DNA of 64,000 nt from Amorphochlora amoebiformis (Eukaryota > Cercozoa > Chlorarachniophyceae), in the NCBI GenBank assembly GCA_054601695.1, contig BAAHQB010000111.1, positions 310,001 through 374,000 on the forward strand, given 5' to 3'. Under the pieces are notes generated by a model. That model was not told where the DNA came from, did no database searches, and saw only the letters and a program-made list of their open reading frames with translations. The translations under genes were made by a program, and so were the position numbers. Below, piece after piece: positions 1 through 50,685 of this stretch (position 1 is its first letter; each line of letters begins with the position of its first letter).

Positions 1-1
1 T

Positions 2-315
2 TGGACCCGTGGGTATGAGAAGGGATGGCCAGATGAAAATGGTTTCCCAGCCTATCCTCATCTCAAGGAGAACACGGTATGCAACCGTTTAGTTGATGTA
101 CCTGCGTTTAGACCGAAAAACACTGTTACACGTTTGCCTCCCAGATACGATTTGATCGCTGAGGCTGAGGAAAACGCTTCGAGTTGGAAGTATGTTTTCT
201 ACGCTTGTGCAGGTTAGTTTTCCTTATTATTGGGTAGTGTCCCACCAGTGACAATGTCACAGATGCATACACATGTTGCTATGTATATATTATATTTATA
301 CAATGTATATATCTA

Positions 316-356
<41 letters not shown>

Positions 357-384
357 ATTTATACAATGTATATAATATGTATGT

Positions 385-483
<99 letters not shown>

Positions 484-595
484 CATCCTGCTATAATCCA
501 CTTCCCTTACAGCTGTCGCCGGAGGCTGTGTAGCGTACATGGCTTACCAGTATTTGCAGGAAAATTTGCAAAGAAGGTGTTTGGATACAACATAG
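2..595 (+). CDS. 3' end of an unrecognised gene with a C-terminal membrane segment (partial)
   Basis: Exons 2-212 and 513-595 join in phase 1 across a GT-AG intron (donor GTTAGT, acceptor TTACAG) filled with (TA)n. The first exon is open from the window edge and reads as a soluble, Pro/Arg-containing stretch (for example [20 protein letters not shown]). The junction creates a hydrophobic run around [19 protein letters not shown], which looks like one transmembrane helix, followed by a short Arg-containing tail and a TAG stop at 593-595. A single C-terminal helix suggests a tail-anchored or small organelle inner-membrane protein, but I do not recognise the family. The 5' part lies outside the window. 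Confidence 0.6.
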
Positions 596-636
596 TTAAA
601 TACACAGAAAAAGAATAATGTATGCATATATACATC

Positions 637-701
<65 letters not shown>

Positions 702-708
702 ATGTATG

Positions 709-757
<49 letters not shown>

Positions 758-887
758 ATGTATACATATATATATATATATATGTATATATATTATACAT
801 ATACATATATATGTATATACCCATGTAAATACATCTATATAAATATATATGTTATATATATACACATATATATACAAACACACACAC

Positions 888-973
<86 letters not shown>

Positions 974-1013
974 ATATATATATATACGCGTTTAAATACA
1001 TTATATACATATG

Positions 1014-1055
<42 letters not shown>

Positions 1056-1109
1056 GGTATATATAGGTATATACTTATGTATAATCCTCCCTTGTCTCTC
1101 TCTCTATGC

Positions 1110-1166
<57 letters not shown>

Positions 1167-1198
1167 GTATACATATGGATATATATACGTACACACAC

Positions 1199-1277
<79 letters not shown>

Positions 1278-1320
1278 ATATATTATTTAGAGATAATTTA
1301 TGTGTATATATTCACCAAAT
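596..1320. repeat. (TA)n/(TG)n microsatellite block between genes
   Basis: Nearly pure TA dinucleotide repeat with TG/CA islands (for example 687-700 and 877-890) and short unique interruptions near 820-850, 985-1020 and 1050-1110. No exon with splice sites was found. Open frames here are Ile-Tyr strings on both strands and are not genes. Confidence 0.9.
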
Positions 1321-1404
1321 GAGAGACAAAAAGATAAAGAGCCTAGAGGTGCGGTGGTGAAGGGAAAAGGAGAGACGGTGGTTTTTTTTTTCCGACATTT
1401 GTGT

Positions 1405-1859
1405 ATGAACAGGCTTGCCAGACGACGGCTAAATCAAAACAGAGAACGCAAGTACCGTCAAGGTGGGGTGTGAGGGCTAGCGTATTTGTCAGTCGTATTT
1501 GTCACTAATGATTTCGTTCTGAAATATCAGACCAAAAGAACTCGGGAATCGAGTTTGTCAAAGACTCCAAAATGGACTCGGAAGCAGACCCTAGCTGTGG
1601 GGGGGATACTAAAGGCTCGGATGACGATGGGGTAAATCTTTTGTTTTACTTCCGTCAGGAATAATTGAGTTAATCCTCCTAACCCTAATAGACTGGTGTA
1701 CGGTCTCTCTGCGTAGTGTGTCAGGAAAACGCTGCCGATTGTGTTCTGATGAATTGTAAGCATTTACACACCTGCATGGCCTGTACCATGAGGCTCTCCC
1801 CGAAGAACTGCCCAATTTGTCGGCAGCCCATACGTCGTGTTATCAAGGTGTACAATTGA
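1405..1859 (+). CDS. Small RING-HC finger protein (putative E3 ubiquitin ligase)
   Basis: Three exons, 1405-1462, 1531-1631 and 1692-1859, join in consistent phase to 108 codons plus TGA. The introns are 68 and 60 bp; the first contains a CACTAATG branch-like motif. The N-terminus is basic (MNRLARRRLNQNRERKYRQ) and is followed by an acidic Asp/Ser linker. Exon 3 encodes a C-terminal C3HC4 RING of the IAP/MULAN-like type: a CVVC pair, then MNCKHLHTC, CMAC and CPICRQPI, with eight well-spaced Cys/His ligands. RING-HC domains of this class recruit ubiquitin-loaded E2 enzymes, so an E3 role is inferred from the family. The ATG at 1405 is the first in the frame, but an upstream exon cannot be excluded. 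Confidence 0.75.
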
Positions 1860-3250
<1,391 letters not shown>

Positions 3251-3316
3251 TGTGGTGGTAACCTACTCTTTGATCAGAGTTGTGGTATCAATCAAGACAG
3301 AAGGGAATTTACTTAC

Positions 3317-3486
3317 TGCCAAGAATTTGATTCACTTTGCTGAGTTTCAATATCAACTAAGGCAGAAATTGCCCAAAGATTGAATTATACTCATATACAA
3401 ATTTGAATGAAATACGTTTGCCGCGTATTCCATATTCCCACTTACCTCAGCGAAAGGAGTGATCAAATATTGAACAAGTCCAAACA
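3317..3486 (-). CDS. Two candidate exons of an unrecognised minus-strand gene (fragment)
   Basis: On the minus strand an exon at 3446-3486 is bounded by CACTAG and a perfect GTAAGT donor. A second exon at 3317-3356 is bounded by TGCCTTAG and another GTAAGT donor. They are separated by an 89-bp intron, the compact size seen elsewhere here. The joined frame reads [13 protein letters not shown] followed by [13 protein letters not shown], hydrophobic and helix-like. No start or stop was found. It lies downstream of the RRM gene stop at 3746, so it is a separate gene or a remnant. Confidence 0.4.
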
Positions 3487-3500
3487 CTAGTGAGGCAAGC

Positions 3501-3568
<68 letters not shown>

Positions 3569-3600
3569 ATATATATGTATCATGATATATATATTATATA

Positions 3601-3670
<70 letters not shown>

Positions 3671-3745
3671 ATATATATATTAGTTAAAACGTCTATGTGG
3701 ATTTAAAATTGATAATTTAAAATTTAAAACTTTAGCCTTGAAAAT

Positions 3746-15992
<12,247 letters not shown>

Positions 15993-16041
15993 CTATAGTA
16001 CATATGTATATATGAAAACCTATATAAATGTATATATACAC

Positions 16042-16095
<54 letters not shown>

Positions 16096-16141
16096 TATAT
16101 TTTTATATATACATATATTATATATATGTGTATATATATAT

Positions 16142-16209
16142 GTATTCATCAGATATATACATATACTTTCCAGGCTTTCGTTCATCTATAGTATACAATG
16201 TCATGTTCG

Positions 16210-16246
<37 letters not shown>

Positions 16247-16270
16247 GACAATCCTTTCATTCACCTATGG
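16142..16270 (-). repeat. Two partial copies of the first RRM-gene exon
   Basis: The acceptor and 5' part of exon 15924-15992 (minus-strand CTATAGATGAACGAAAGCCT) recur at about 16165-16192 with nearly the same bases, followed by a TA-interrupted copy of the next codons. A more diverged copy (GTGAATGAAAGGATTGTCTGA) lies at about 16240-16270. Neither copy has a donor, so they look like exon-end duplications. Confidence 0.6.
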
Positions 16271-16412
16271 AATACATATATACATATATTATATAACCAC
16301 ACACATACACAAACAATCGTATACCCAACAGAATTTATGCGAATTAACGAACTACACTCCTCAAACAAATACTCAATTTCTATACCCATCACCCATCTTG
16401 ACCCCACTAACC

Positions 16413-16545
16413 TTATTCCGACAGAGAAAGATGAGAGATTCCCTCCCGGACGCAGATGGAGCTTTCTGCATTCTCTCTAGCTCTAGGAAGATTATTCAGC
16501 TCAGTCAGATCCAATGTTGCGGTTTTGCAATCTAACTGAGCTGCT

Positions 16546-16589
<44 letters not shown>

Positions 16590-16749
16590 AGGTATGTATA
16601 TATATATATATATACATAATATATATACATATCAACACCCACATATAAATATATACAATTCATATATATATATATATATATCCAATCATAGTTATATCAA
16701 TTTATAAATAATATATATATATATATATAATAATAAATAATAAATATAT

Positions 16750-16792
<43 letters not shown>

Positions 16793-16801
16793 TTTTATAT
16801 A

Positions 16802-16842
<41 letters not shown>

Positions 16843-16973
16843 ACATATATATATATATATGTATATATGTATATATGTATAATGTATCAATATATGTACA
16901 ATTATAAATATATAATATGATAATAACAAGAAGAATATGCAAATAAGTATAAATGAATATATATATATATATA

Positions 16974-17018
<45 letters not shown>

Positions 17019-17035
17019 ATGTGTGTGTATTTATA

Positions 17036-17079
<44 letters not shown>

Positions 17080-17203
17080 ACATATATATATGTGTATATG
17101 TATATATATGTATGTATGTTTAAATGTATATGTATACATACATATAATATATATACATATATTTATACGTAATATATATATCATTGTGTAATACACGTAC
17201 AGA

Positions 17204-17274
<71 letters not shown>

Positions 17275-17321
17275 ATATTATATATATATATATATACACA
17301 CATATATACACATATATATAA

Positions 17322-17366
<45 letters not shown>

Positions 17367-17856
17367 GGATACATATATATATATATATATATATCACATA
17401 CTCACAGATCCACATTCATTCATCTTCTAATTCATATAAATACCAAATGGATACTCGTCAGCCCGCGCCTTGGTCACGAACCACGACCTTAAGGCTTCTC
17501 CTCTCCCATAAGCCTTAGCGATTAGGATCAGAATTACTCTCAAACGCGCAGGATGATCTCAACACGTGTCAGGGTTGGGTTAGGGCTCGACCTCCAGCCG
17601 CACATAGTTTCCTTCGTCCTGTTGGCAAGGATTCATCTTCCGAGCCCGGACGGCCCCTGGAGAGGAGATTGATCAGGATCCCGATTTGTGGTTGGCTTAG
17701 AGAATAGAGGGGCGAGCTTCTGATTACCTTTAAGCCTATTGGATGACATTCCGGGCCACCTGGGGTTTGGGTTAGGGGTCAGGCTTGCGAGGAGGATGGA
17801 ATAGGGTTGGAGTAAGGGCAAAGGCATACCATGCGAATCGAGAAAGGACGGCCTCT
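16413..17856 (-). CDS. PWWP-like domain protein (5' end uncertain)
   Basis: Minus-strand exons 17830-17856, 17728-17759, 17592-17656, 17444-17513 and 16413-16543 chain in matching phase. The introns are 70, 71, 78 and 900 bp. The first exon starts mid-codon, so an upstream exon is needed unless translation begins at the ATG at 17749 (95 codons). The N-terminal exons read [12 protein letters not shown] and then [17 protein letters not shown]. This matches the PWWP signature (the WWP core, then a strand V-x-F/L-x-x-[FY]-G-x-x-x-x-W). PWWP domains bind methylated nucleosomes and DNA, so a chromatin role is inferred. The last exon is hydrophilic and ends in TAA at 16413-16415, one base before a good AAG/GTTAGT donor. 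A donor at TGC/GTCCGG inside it would splice in phase into the RRM gene downstream. Confidence 0.6.
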
Positions 17857-18032
17857 CTGAGGGATATGATTAGGATTAGTGTTGGGTTTTGGCAGCTAGG
17901 TTGGATTTTCTATATGTGTGGTGAACGGACACAATTGGTGCAGATTATGCAAAAATTATACGCATATGTATATATGAATATATGTGAATGTATATATATA
18001 TATATATATATATATAAATGCCTATGTCTATA

Positions 18033-18074
<42 letters not shown>

Positions 18075-18084
18075 CATAGTATAA

Positions 18085-18115
<31 letters not shown>

Positions 18116-18120
18116 AATTG

Positions 18121-18161
<41 letters not shown>

Positions 18162-18201
18162 CTAAATTATATATATATATATATGTGTATATACATATAA
18201 T

Positions 18202-18813
<612 letters not shown>

Positions 18814-18814
<1 letters not shown>

Positions 18815-18840
18815 GACCTTGTTAAAATCATAGTTTCATA
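18814..18840 (+). repeat. Left terminal inverted repeat of the transposon
   Basis: Pairs with 21624-21650 in inverse orientation with three mismatches. Begins AGACCTTGTTAAAAT and ends TTTCATA. Confidence 0.9.
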
Positions 18841-19140
18841 CAATGTGTCCGTTTGTTGGTATTTGGAATTGGATTTGCGATATCATTAGATACTATCATA
18901 TAGTAGTAAGTCTACGCGCAGCAAAATCGCCTATCATCTAGATGTACTAAAAATAGGGTGTCAGAGTAACTTGACTCTAACAAAGCAGGTTTTGAGACAA
19001 TTAGATATCATGATGATATCAAATCTACAACTGCAAGGTGCGTGCGAATACTGTTACACAATCACGTTGGTAACACGTCTACTATTACTAGCTATTGTGT
19101 CAATGATGACCTACTGACTACAACTATCGTGGTCGTATAT

Positions 19141-19983
19141 CTAGTCCAACAGCCCTGCATACTTGCTCCGCCCCTTGTCCATCGATAGCTCTCCGTCGAA
19201 CTCGCCCTTGCTACACCCGTATGATTTATCCATTTGCTTGGGGAAGAAGATGCAGATGAAGCGAATTGTGGGCTCTGCGCATATCTCATGTCCATGGGTG
19301 ACGTACTCGTCAGGTATCTTGATAGCGTACTCGAACGTCGTCTTCTCTGGATTGTTGAACTTTCGGATTTCGTTTAGCCTCCGAGCCATGTTCAAATTCC
19401 TGCGGGCAACATCCTCCATGTCATTTAATGACATTGTGAAGTACTTTACTTGGACATGGACGCACTTGATCTCGTGATACACTTTCACGTTTACTTGAGT
19501 GTGGTCTGCCCTTGCGATTGCCACAGTAAGACCATCGATAGTGCCCGGTTTACTCAAGCATTCTTCGTTGGCGCGATAGAATATGGGCGGTGGACCCTTG
19601 CCCACTAGATCAAGAATGGTCTTCAGAAATGAATCGTGAGCTCGACGCTGTTGAGTTTTGTAGTCTTCGACTTCAATGACGTCGGCTTCGAGATTACCAG
19701 ACTTTCTTTTCTTGCGCCTCGGTGGAGAGACGTCAGAAAGAACCTCTATAGCTTCTTCTACGTCGACTTTGTCAGCAGATGCGGAAGCAGCCCTCTTCTT
19801 CCTCCTCCCTTTGCCTATGTTTTTGCAGCCATAGTCGCTCACTTGTTTGAGCGTCACGTCAGGATATGCTTTCAGATAGCAGTTGAAGATTTTCTTCCAC
19901 GGATCGCTCTCGTCCTTGAAGACCTTATATGAAGAATCTATGATGGTCTTCACTTCGTCAGATAGGCCTTTTCCTCTAGGCAT
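19141..19983 (-). CDS. Transposon accessory protein (second Harbinger gene), 280 aa
   Basis: A single uninterrupted frame from ATG at 19983 to a TAG stop at 19141. The N-terminal 60 residues (MPRGKGLSDEVKTIID onward, with conserved-looking Trp and Tyr) are followed by strongly basic nuclear-localisation-like clusters (GKGRRKKRAAS, PPRRKKRK) around residues 58-98. The C-terminal half is mixed alpha/beta. PIF/Harbinger elements usually encode a Myb/SANT-like DNA-binding partner that brings the transposase to the nucleus and to the terminal repeats. That role is inferred from position and the basic clusters; I do not see a clear Myb triple-Trp pattern. It is transcribed away from the transposase. 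Confidence 0.7.
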   Translation of the reverse strand: MPRGKGLSDEVKTIIDSSYKVFKDESDPWKKIFNCYLKAYPDVTLKQVSDYGCKNIGKGRRKKRAASASADKVDVEEAIEVLSDVSPPRRKKRKSGNLEADVIEVEDYKTQQRRAHDSFLKTILDLVGKGPPPIFYRANEECLSKPGTIDGLTVAIARADHTQVNVKVYHEIKCVHVQVKYFTMSLNDMEDVARRNLNMARRLNEIRKFNNPEKTTFEYAIKIPDEYVTHGHEICAEPTIRFICIFFPKQMDKSYGCSKGEFDGELSMDKGRSKYAGLLD

Positions 19984-20233
19984 GCTTCCAGAGATGGTGG
20001 ACCAGATCGCGCGGCGGTTGGGATATGCCTTGGCTCCCCGCTTTTTTATTTCTATCTATGGATCTGGCGAAATCACCAAAAATAATCCCCCGAAAGAATC
20101 ACGCCGCTGTCACGCCCGTAACGCGACGTGATCACGCCAGTGACGCGACGGTACATATCAGCTATCACTGCATATTTGCGTAACGTCACCACTACGTCAC
20201 AACCTGTTACACTGGATTTGTGGCGCTGGCACG
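19984..20233. promoter_or_regulatory. Divergent promoter of the transposon with a direct repeat
   Basis: 250 bp between the two transposon start codons. It contains an 18-bp direct repeat, CACGCC(C/A)GT(A/G)ACGCGACG, at 20111-20128 and 20133-20150, spaced 22 bp. The CG-rich words are unlike the AT-rich flanks. Candidate binding sites for a promoter factor or for the accessory protein. Confidence 0.45.
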
Positions 20234-21570
20234 ATGGCTGACGATGGGAAAAAAACGGCGTCTGAAGCGGCATTTGAAGCCATGAAATTGGTAATAAACT
20301 AAATCACAATCACGCAATCATCGCGACTAAATCGCGACCAAAAAACGAATGCGATGCGAACAACATACGACTGATGATGTCCGTATTTGTTTCACAGGAG
20401 AGTCGCGTGAAAGCCATTTATGGCTTCTATTTCTATGGCTTCAAGCCAGACAGCTTCAATTCTAACATAGGACTGAGTATACGTGAATTCATTTACGTGT
20501 ACGAAACCTATTGCGAGAAGCACTACATTACTGTCAAGGACCTACTGTTGAGTCTGCACTTCTGCTGGAAATACCCTGAAGGACATGCAGGAGCGTCAGT
20601 ATGGCGCTTCAAATGTCGACAGACTTACGCCAGCAAGATCTGGAAGCCAATCATCATCCTCAGTGCCACTATGAAAGAAATCAAGATCGAGAATCGTCGC
20701 AAGTCCGTGCTGCATATCACTGGACCCGAAGAGTACTGCTCGCTTTACACCGATAGTACAGACTGCATGGTCAATAAGCCGAAGCATGGTGATGCTAAGA
20801 AGTATTATACCTTCAAACGCAGGAAATTCGCCATGCGCTATGCAATATGTGTGTCATGCGACACTGGGGATATCTGCTGGGTAAGCGACGGCGACCCTGC
20901 AGGATCAATAGGCGATATCACCATCAACAGACGAGGCGGCATCGCTGAACAACTGGAATTCTTCGAGAGGATAGGCGCAGATGGTGCTTATCGATGCAAA
21001 CGAGACCCACAATACCGCTGTCCTCATCGAAAACCAAGGAACGGTACCCTGACCGAAGAACAGATCAAGGAAAACAACGCATTCGGGGCTCGACGTAGCG
21101 TAGTGGAGAACGTGTTCGCAAGATTGAAGCAATTTCAGTGCATGACTCGCTGGCGACACAATAGGGATTTACATCCTATAGTAGCCAAATTCGTCTTCAA
21201 CATGTTGCAAGTCAAGCAACGCTTTCGGCCGATACGCAACTTGAAGGATGTCCCTGCTGACGTATACGAAGAACTAGCTACAGAGAGCTGGGCAGAAGCT
21301 GAGCAGAAAGGCAAACCGATTCCTCTCGCCCCACCTAAGAGGAAGAGAGGACGACCAAAGGGTTCCAAGAACAAAGTCCGCCCTCGTCGCCGACGAAGAG
21401 TGGTCATCGACGAGGTGTCTTCAGACACAGACTCTTCGGACAACGACCAACTTCACAATGGACAGAATAATCGCATCATTACAGATGAATTTAGTGCACA
21501 GTGTCATGGAGAGCGTCTAGATTCTATAGCTCGTCGTACTAGACGCGCCACTAAGCGCGCTCAACTTTAA
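20234..21570 (+). CDS. DDE transposase (DDE_4, Harbinger-like), 409 aa
   Basis: Exon 20234-20290 (MADDGKKTASEAAFEAMKL) joins in phase 0 to exon 20398-21570 through a 107-bp GT-AG intron (acceptor TTTGTTTCACAG). The single-exon frame starting at 20374 would begin inside that intron. The fold matches the DDE_4 (IS5/Harbinger) transposases: first Asp at residue 138 in YTDSTDCMV, the PAGSIGD loop, second Asp at 214 in GADGAYR, and Glu at 256 in RRSVVENVFARLK. An AT-hook (KRKRGRPKGSKNK, about residues 329-341) and an Arg-rich tail should aid DNA binding and nuclear entry. No frameshift or missing catalytic residue, so the enzyme looks intact. It would cut and paste the element at its terminal repeats. 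Confidence 0.85.
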
Positions 21571-21623
21571 ACATGCTGTTGTATTTTTTTCTTCCAAACC
21601 CAATTCCAATTAAACAAAATGTA

Positions 21624-22015
<392 letters not shown>

Positions 22016-22110
22016 CATATGTATATATGTGTATGTATAATCGTAGAGGAGTGACATGGAAAGAGAAGGGGCGATGGAGAAAGATGAATAAGAGAGAGGC
22101 TGGGAGGTAT

Positions 22111-22162
<52 letters not shown>

Positions 22163-22185
22163 GTGTGTGTGTGTATGTGTGTGTG

Positions 22186-22231
<46 letters not shown>

Positions 22232-22336
22232 ATACATACATACATATGTATATATACATATATATATATGTATATACATTACAAAATTATATGTAAAAAT
22301 AAACATGTCAAATATCTTAATACGTATATTACATAC

Positions 22337-28041
<5,705 letters not shown>

Positions 28042-28143
28042 ATCGGAGTTTATTACTTTTACAAGGGGCCTATGTTAGATGTGATGTATTTTATTTTCAT
28101 ACATCTTAGCCAGTAGAGTGCGATTAGAGGTCGTTTGTACATA

Positions 28144-28198
<55 letters not shown>

Positions 28199-28394
28199 AC
28201 ATATACATATATAATATATATGTATATATATAGATATATATATGTATATATATATATACATATATACACATATTATATATATAATATATGTATAAAATAT
28301 TATATATATATATATATATATTTAAGGTATACATGCATATAGGTTTATATCTATATGCGTGTATTTATGTATAATTTAATTTATCCGTGGTTAC

Positions 28395-28475
28395 CACTTC
28401 AGTCGCACGCTTTTTTTCTGGTATATTTCTATGGCCTCATCCCTTATATTCACGCTTGATAGGAGTGCAACCATG
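28395..28475 (-). CDS. Isolated candidate exon of an unrecognised gene
   Basis: An 81-bp minus-strand exon with acceptor ATATCAG and donor GTAACC. It reads MVALLSSVNIRDEAIEIYQK and then KSVRLK, ending in phase 2. The ATG is the second base of the exon, so it may be a first coding exon. I could not connect it to a phase-compatible partner: the next downstream acceptor would create a stop at once. It lies upstream of the ATG of the gene at 28041. Confidence 0.4.
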
Positions 28476-28534
<59 letters not shown>

Positions 28535-28682
28535 CACCATATACCATATCATATAAACATATTATATGTATTAGGTATATGTAAATACAAATATGCATAT
28601 TTTTGTATGAATATACTATTTTATATGTAGAAATCTATCTATCTATATATACATATATATATATATACATATACATATATTG

Positions 28683-29110
28683 TTAGCGCAACGGTAGTCC
28701 AGACATTGGTATTAGCAAATGGTAGTCTAGGATTAGCTTCGATTGAAGTCCGTTGGATTCTGAACGATGGAAGGCCAAATTTTCATACATGGGTACCGCA
28801 ACTGCATGGGTACTATGATTACATGGGTACTAAGAATTGACTGCGTTACAAGAGGTACTTAGGGTGGGTACAGTGGATGAAAGTGTGCCATGGCGTGACG
28901 CCACGCTTTGTCATGCATCTTCGAAGCCCCGTTACTACCGGGTACCACCGGTTACTACCGGGTAATACCGGGTACTACGGATGATAATCTCCAAGAATCT
29001 ACGGAATCTCAGCGATCTCCAGCTATCTGTAGAAAACGTACGACTATACTTAAACACGCTAACGGTCCCCACCCCTTGAACTACGTCCACTCATGCTATT
29101 TGTATTGTCG
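28683..29110 (+). other. Unique island with a tRNA-like head (possible SINE)
   Basis: Starts with TTAGCGCAACGGTAG, a good match to the RNA polymerase III A box. It continues with a CTTCGATTGAAGTCCGTTGGATT segment at the expected distance for a degenerate B box, then about 300 bp of unrelated sequence with repeated CATGGGTAC and TACCGGGTA words. It ends at a TA block. The last 30 bp (CATGCTATTTGTATTG) resemble 22862-22883. No exon or classical tRNA fold was found. Confidence 0.35.
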
Positions 29111-29118
29111 CTTTAGCA

Positions 29119-29191
<73 letters not shown>

Positions 29192-29200
29192 ATTTATGTG

Positions 29201-29269
<69 letters not shown>

Positions 29270-29282
29270 TAATAAACATATT

Positions 29283-29360
<78 letters not shown>

Positions 29361-29402
29361 ATGTATACATGTGATGCATTTGTTATATTTGTTTCTATAT
29401 AT

Positions 29403-29479
<77 letters not shown>

Positions 29480-29547
29480 ATATAACTATATCACCATACA
29501 TATGTATTAAAGTGTTATATAAGATTCAAGAATCACATGAAAACAAA

Positions 29548-29607
29548 TCATCCTGACGTTTTTGGAACGAAGAAGGACGCAAGGTTAAGCTGTTCAAACA
29601 TTTTCTC
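29548..29607 (-). CDS. Alternative terminal exon with a PIP-box-like motif
   Basis: A minus-strand exon with a strong acceptor (CGTTTTTTGTCAG) that reads EKMFEQLNLASFFVPKTSG and a stop. QLNLASFF fits the PCNA-interacting PIP-box consensus Q-x-x-[ILM]-x-x-F-F. It joins in phase 0 to 30426-30473 read as ESQRILKKLIQLKKDE (donor GTTAGG). That phase does not fit the upstream exon 31774-31813, so either another exon is missing or this belongs to a different transcript. A competing plus-strand reading of the same DNA (FKNHMKTNHPDVF) exists. Confidence 0.35.
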   Translation of the reverse strand, partial: EKMFEQLNLASFFVPKTSG

Positions 29608-29649
29608 CTGACAAAAAACGAACCATACGGCATCCATACCAACAACACA

Positions 29650-29822
29650 CTACAAACATAGAAACAAGAGGAAACGGAGATATAGTGGAGGAGAGGAAAG
29701 ATCAAAGAGGGATTCGGATGAGAGGTGGGGATAGGGGTTGGGGTGGTTGAGGGAGGAGGGAAGGGCGGAGGTATAGGGCGGGAAAGCGGGAGGGAGAAGA
29801 GGGGGGGGAAAGGGGGAGAGGA
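29650..29822 (+). repeat. Purine-rich (GA/GGGA) tract
   Basis: The plus strand is almost free of C and T from about 29690 to 29822, with GGGAGG/GGGGGG runs. It is non-tandem, and may form G-rich secondary structure. Confidence 0.6.
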
Positions 29823-29837
29823 TTAATGGTATATATG

Positions 29838-29890
<53 letters not shown>

Positions 29891-29896
29891 GCACAT

Positions 29897-29941
<45 letters not shown>

Positions 29942-30003
29942 TATATATATATATATATATATATGATATATATATATATATATATATATAATATGTATAT
30001 GTA

Positions 30004-30058
<55 letters not shown>

Positions 30059-30158
30059 ATATATGTACATATATATGTACACACACACATATATGTTGTA
30101 TATATATATGTGTGTATATATATATATATACAATATATATATATATATATATATGTAC

Positions 30159-30198
<40 letters not shown>

Positions 30199-30277
30199 AT
30201 ATAATATAATATATATATATATTAAGAGATATATATATATATATACAGATACACTGTATGTAGCGCATGTATAAATA

Positions 30278-30330
<53 letters not shown>

Positions 30331-30426
30331 TACACTGTACATCTTGCGCATTTGCAAATACTCACAAGTATGCATCCCTATCCCTACAAACACTCTCATG
30401 ACTAATAAATATACATCGGCCTAACC

Positions 30427-33042
<2,616 letters not shown>

Positions 33043-33221
33043 CCGTGAGGAATGCGCGCCAAATTACCTCATAGATTACTTTTAATTTCTTCGCGGTGCA
33101 CGTGCCTTGGAAATAAAAAGTTGTGCGACAAAGTCTGGGAAACCTGGAATCTTTTTTTAATTTCTTCGCGGCGCCAGGAGAGCCGATCCACTGCGTAGAA
33201 CCTAAACGTCGCGTGTCTCGC
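33043..33221. promoter_or_regulatory. Divergent promoter with an exact 16-bp direct repeat
   Basis: 179 bp between the two start codons. TTTAATTTCTTCGCGG occurs exactly at 33081-33096 and 33156-33171, 75 bp apart and followed by TGCA and CGCC. It is a candidate shared regulatory site. An in-frame ATG at 33123 could extend the plus-strand protein, but ATG 33222 gives the normal LYS9 start. Confidence 0.5.
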
Positions 33222-50163
<16,942 letters not shown>

Positions 50164-50685
50164 ATACGAAAATTGACAACTAAGTATCAAGAATCGTCGA
50201 CTTCCACGTTAGATATGATAAGCAGTCGCGAAAACGACTAGAACGACCGTCAGGTGGCATGGTTCATGAGACTTATATCACTATGATCAGCATGACTTGA
50301 AAGAATTGCGTATAATCCTGGTTTCTTCTTACTCATGATATCTTCGCTGTACATATACTAGATATAATGCCGTATGAGTCCGTGTTAATAGTTTCTAGAG
50401 TTTAGTTTGAATATTCTCTAGATCCTGGATTCCTGGATATCGTATCCATGGCCACACACTACTAGCTAGTGACACACTCAGTACCTGGAATCTAGAGAAT
50501 GCCCAAAAACTCGCACTGTGATGCAATTCAAGATACATCTTGTACATATGCCGAGTGGAAACAGTTTATCAAGTTGGTGTAAAATCTTCAGTCCGGCCAG
50601 CAGCAATATTAATCTGAACAATTTGAGCGTCGATTGACTTGCCGCTGCAAAGGTATACAAACTTTATTACAAAAGTCGATCATCG

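Noticed and set aside
16425-16532. Plus-strand frame after a TTCCGACAG acceptor ([16 protein letters not shown])
   Set aside because: The minus-strand exon 16413-16543 continues the PWWP gene in phase; the plus frame has no partner exon.
17898-17969. Plus-strand exon-like frame [18 protein letters not shown] with a TTTTGGCAG acceptor
   Set aside because: No phase-compatible neighbour was found on the plus strand and the donor (GTATAT) lies at the edge of a TA block; left unannotated.
29511-29575. Plus-strand zinc-finger-like frame FKNHMKTNHPDVF
   Set aside because: Only one half of a C2H2 pair is visible and the minus strand has a stronger acceptor; noted under the PIP-box exon.
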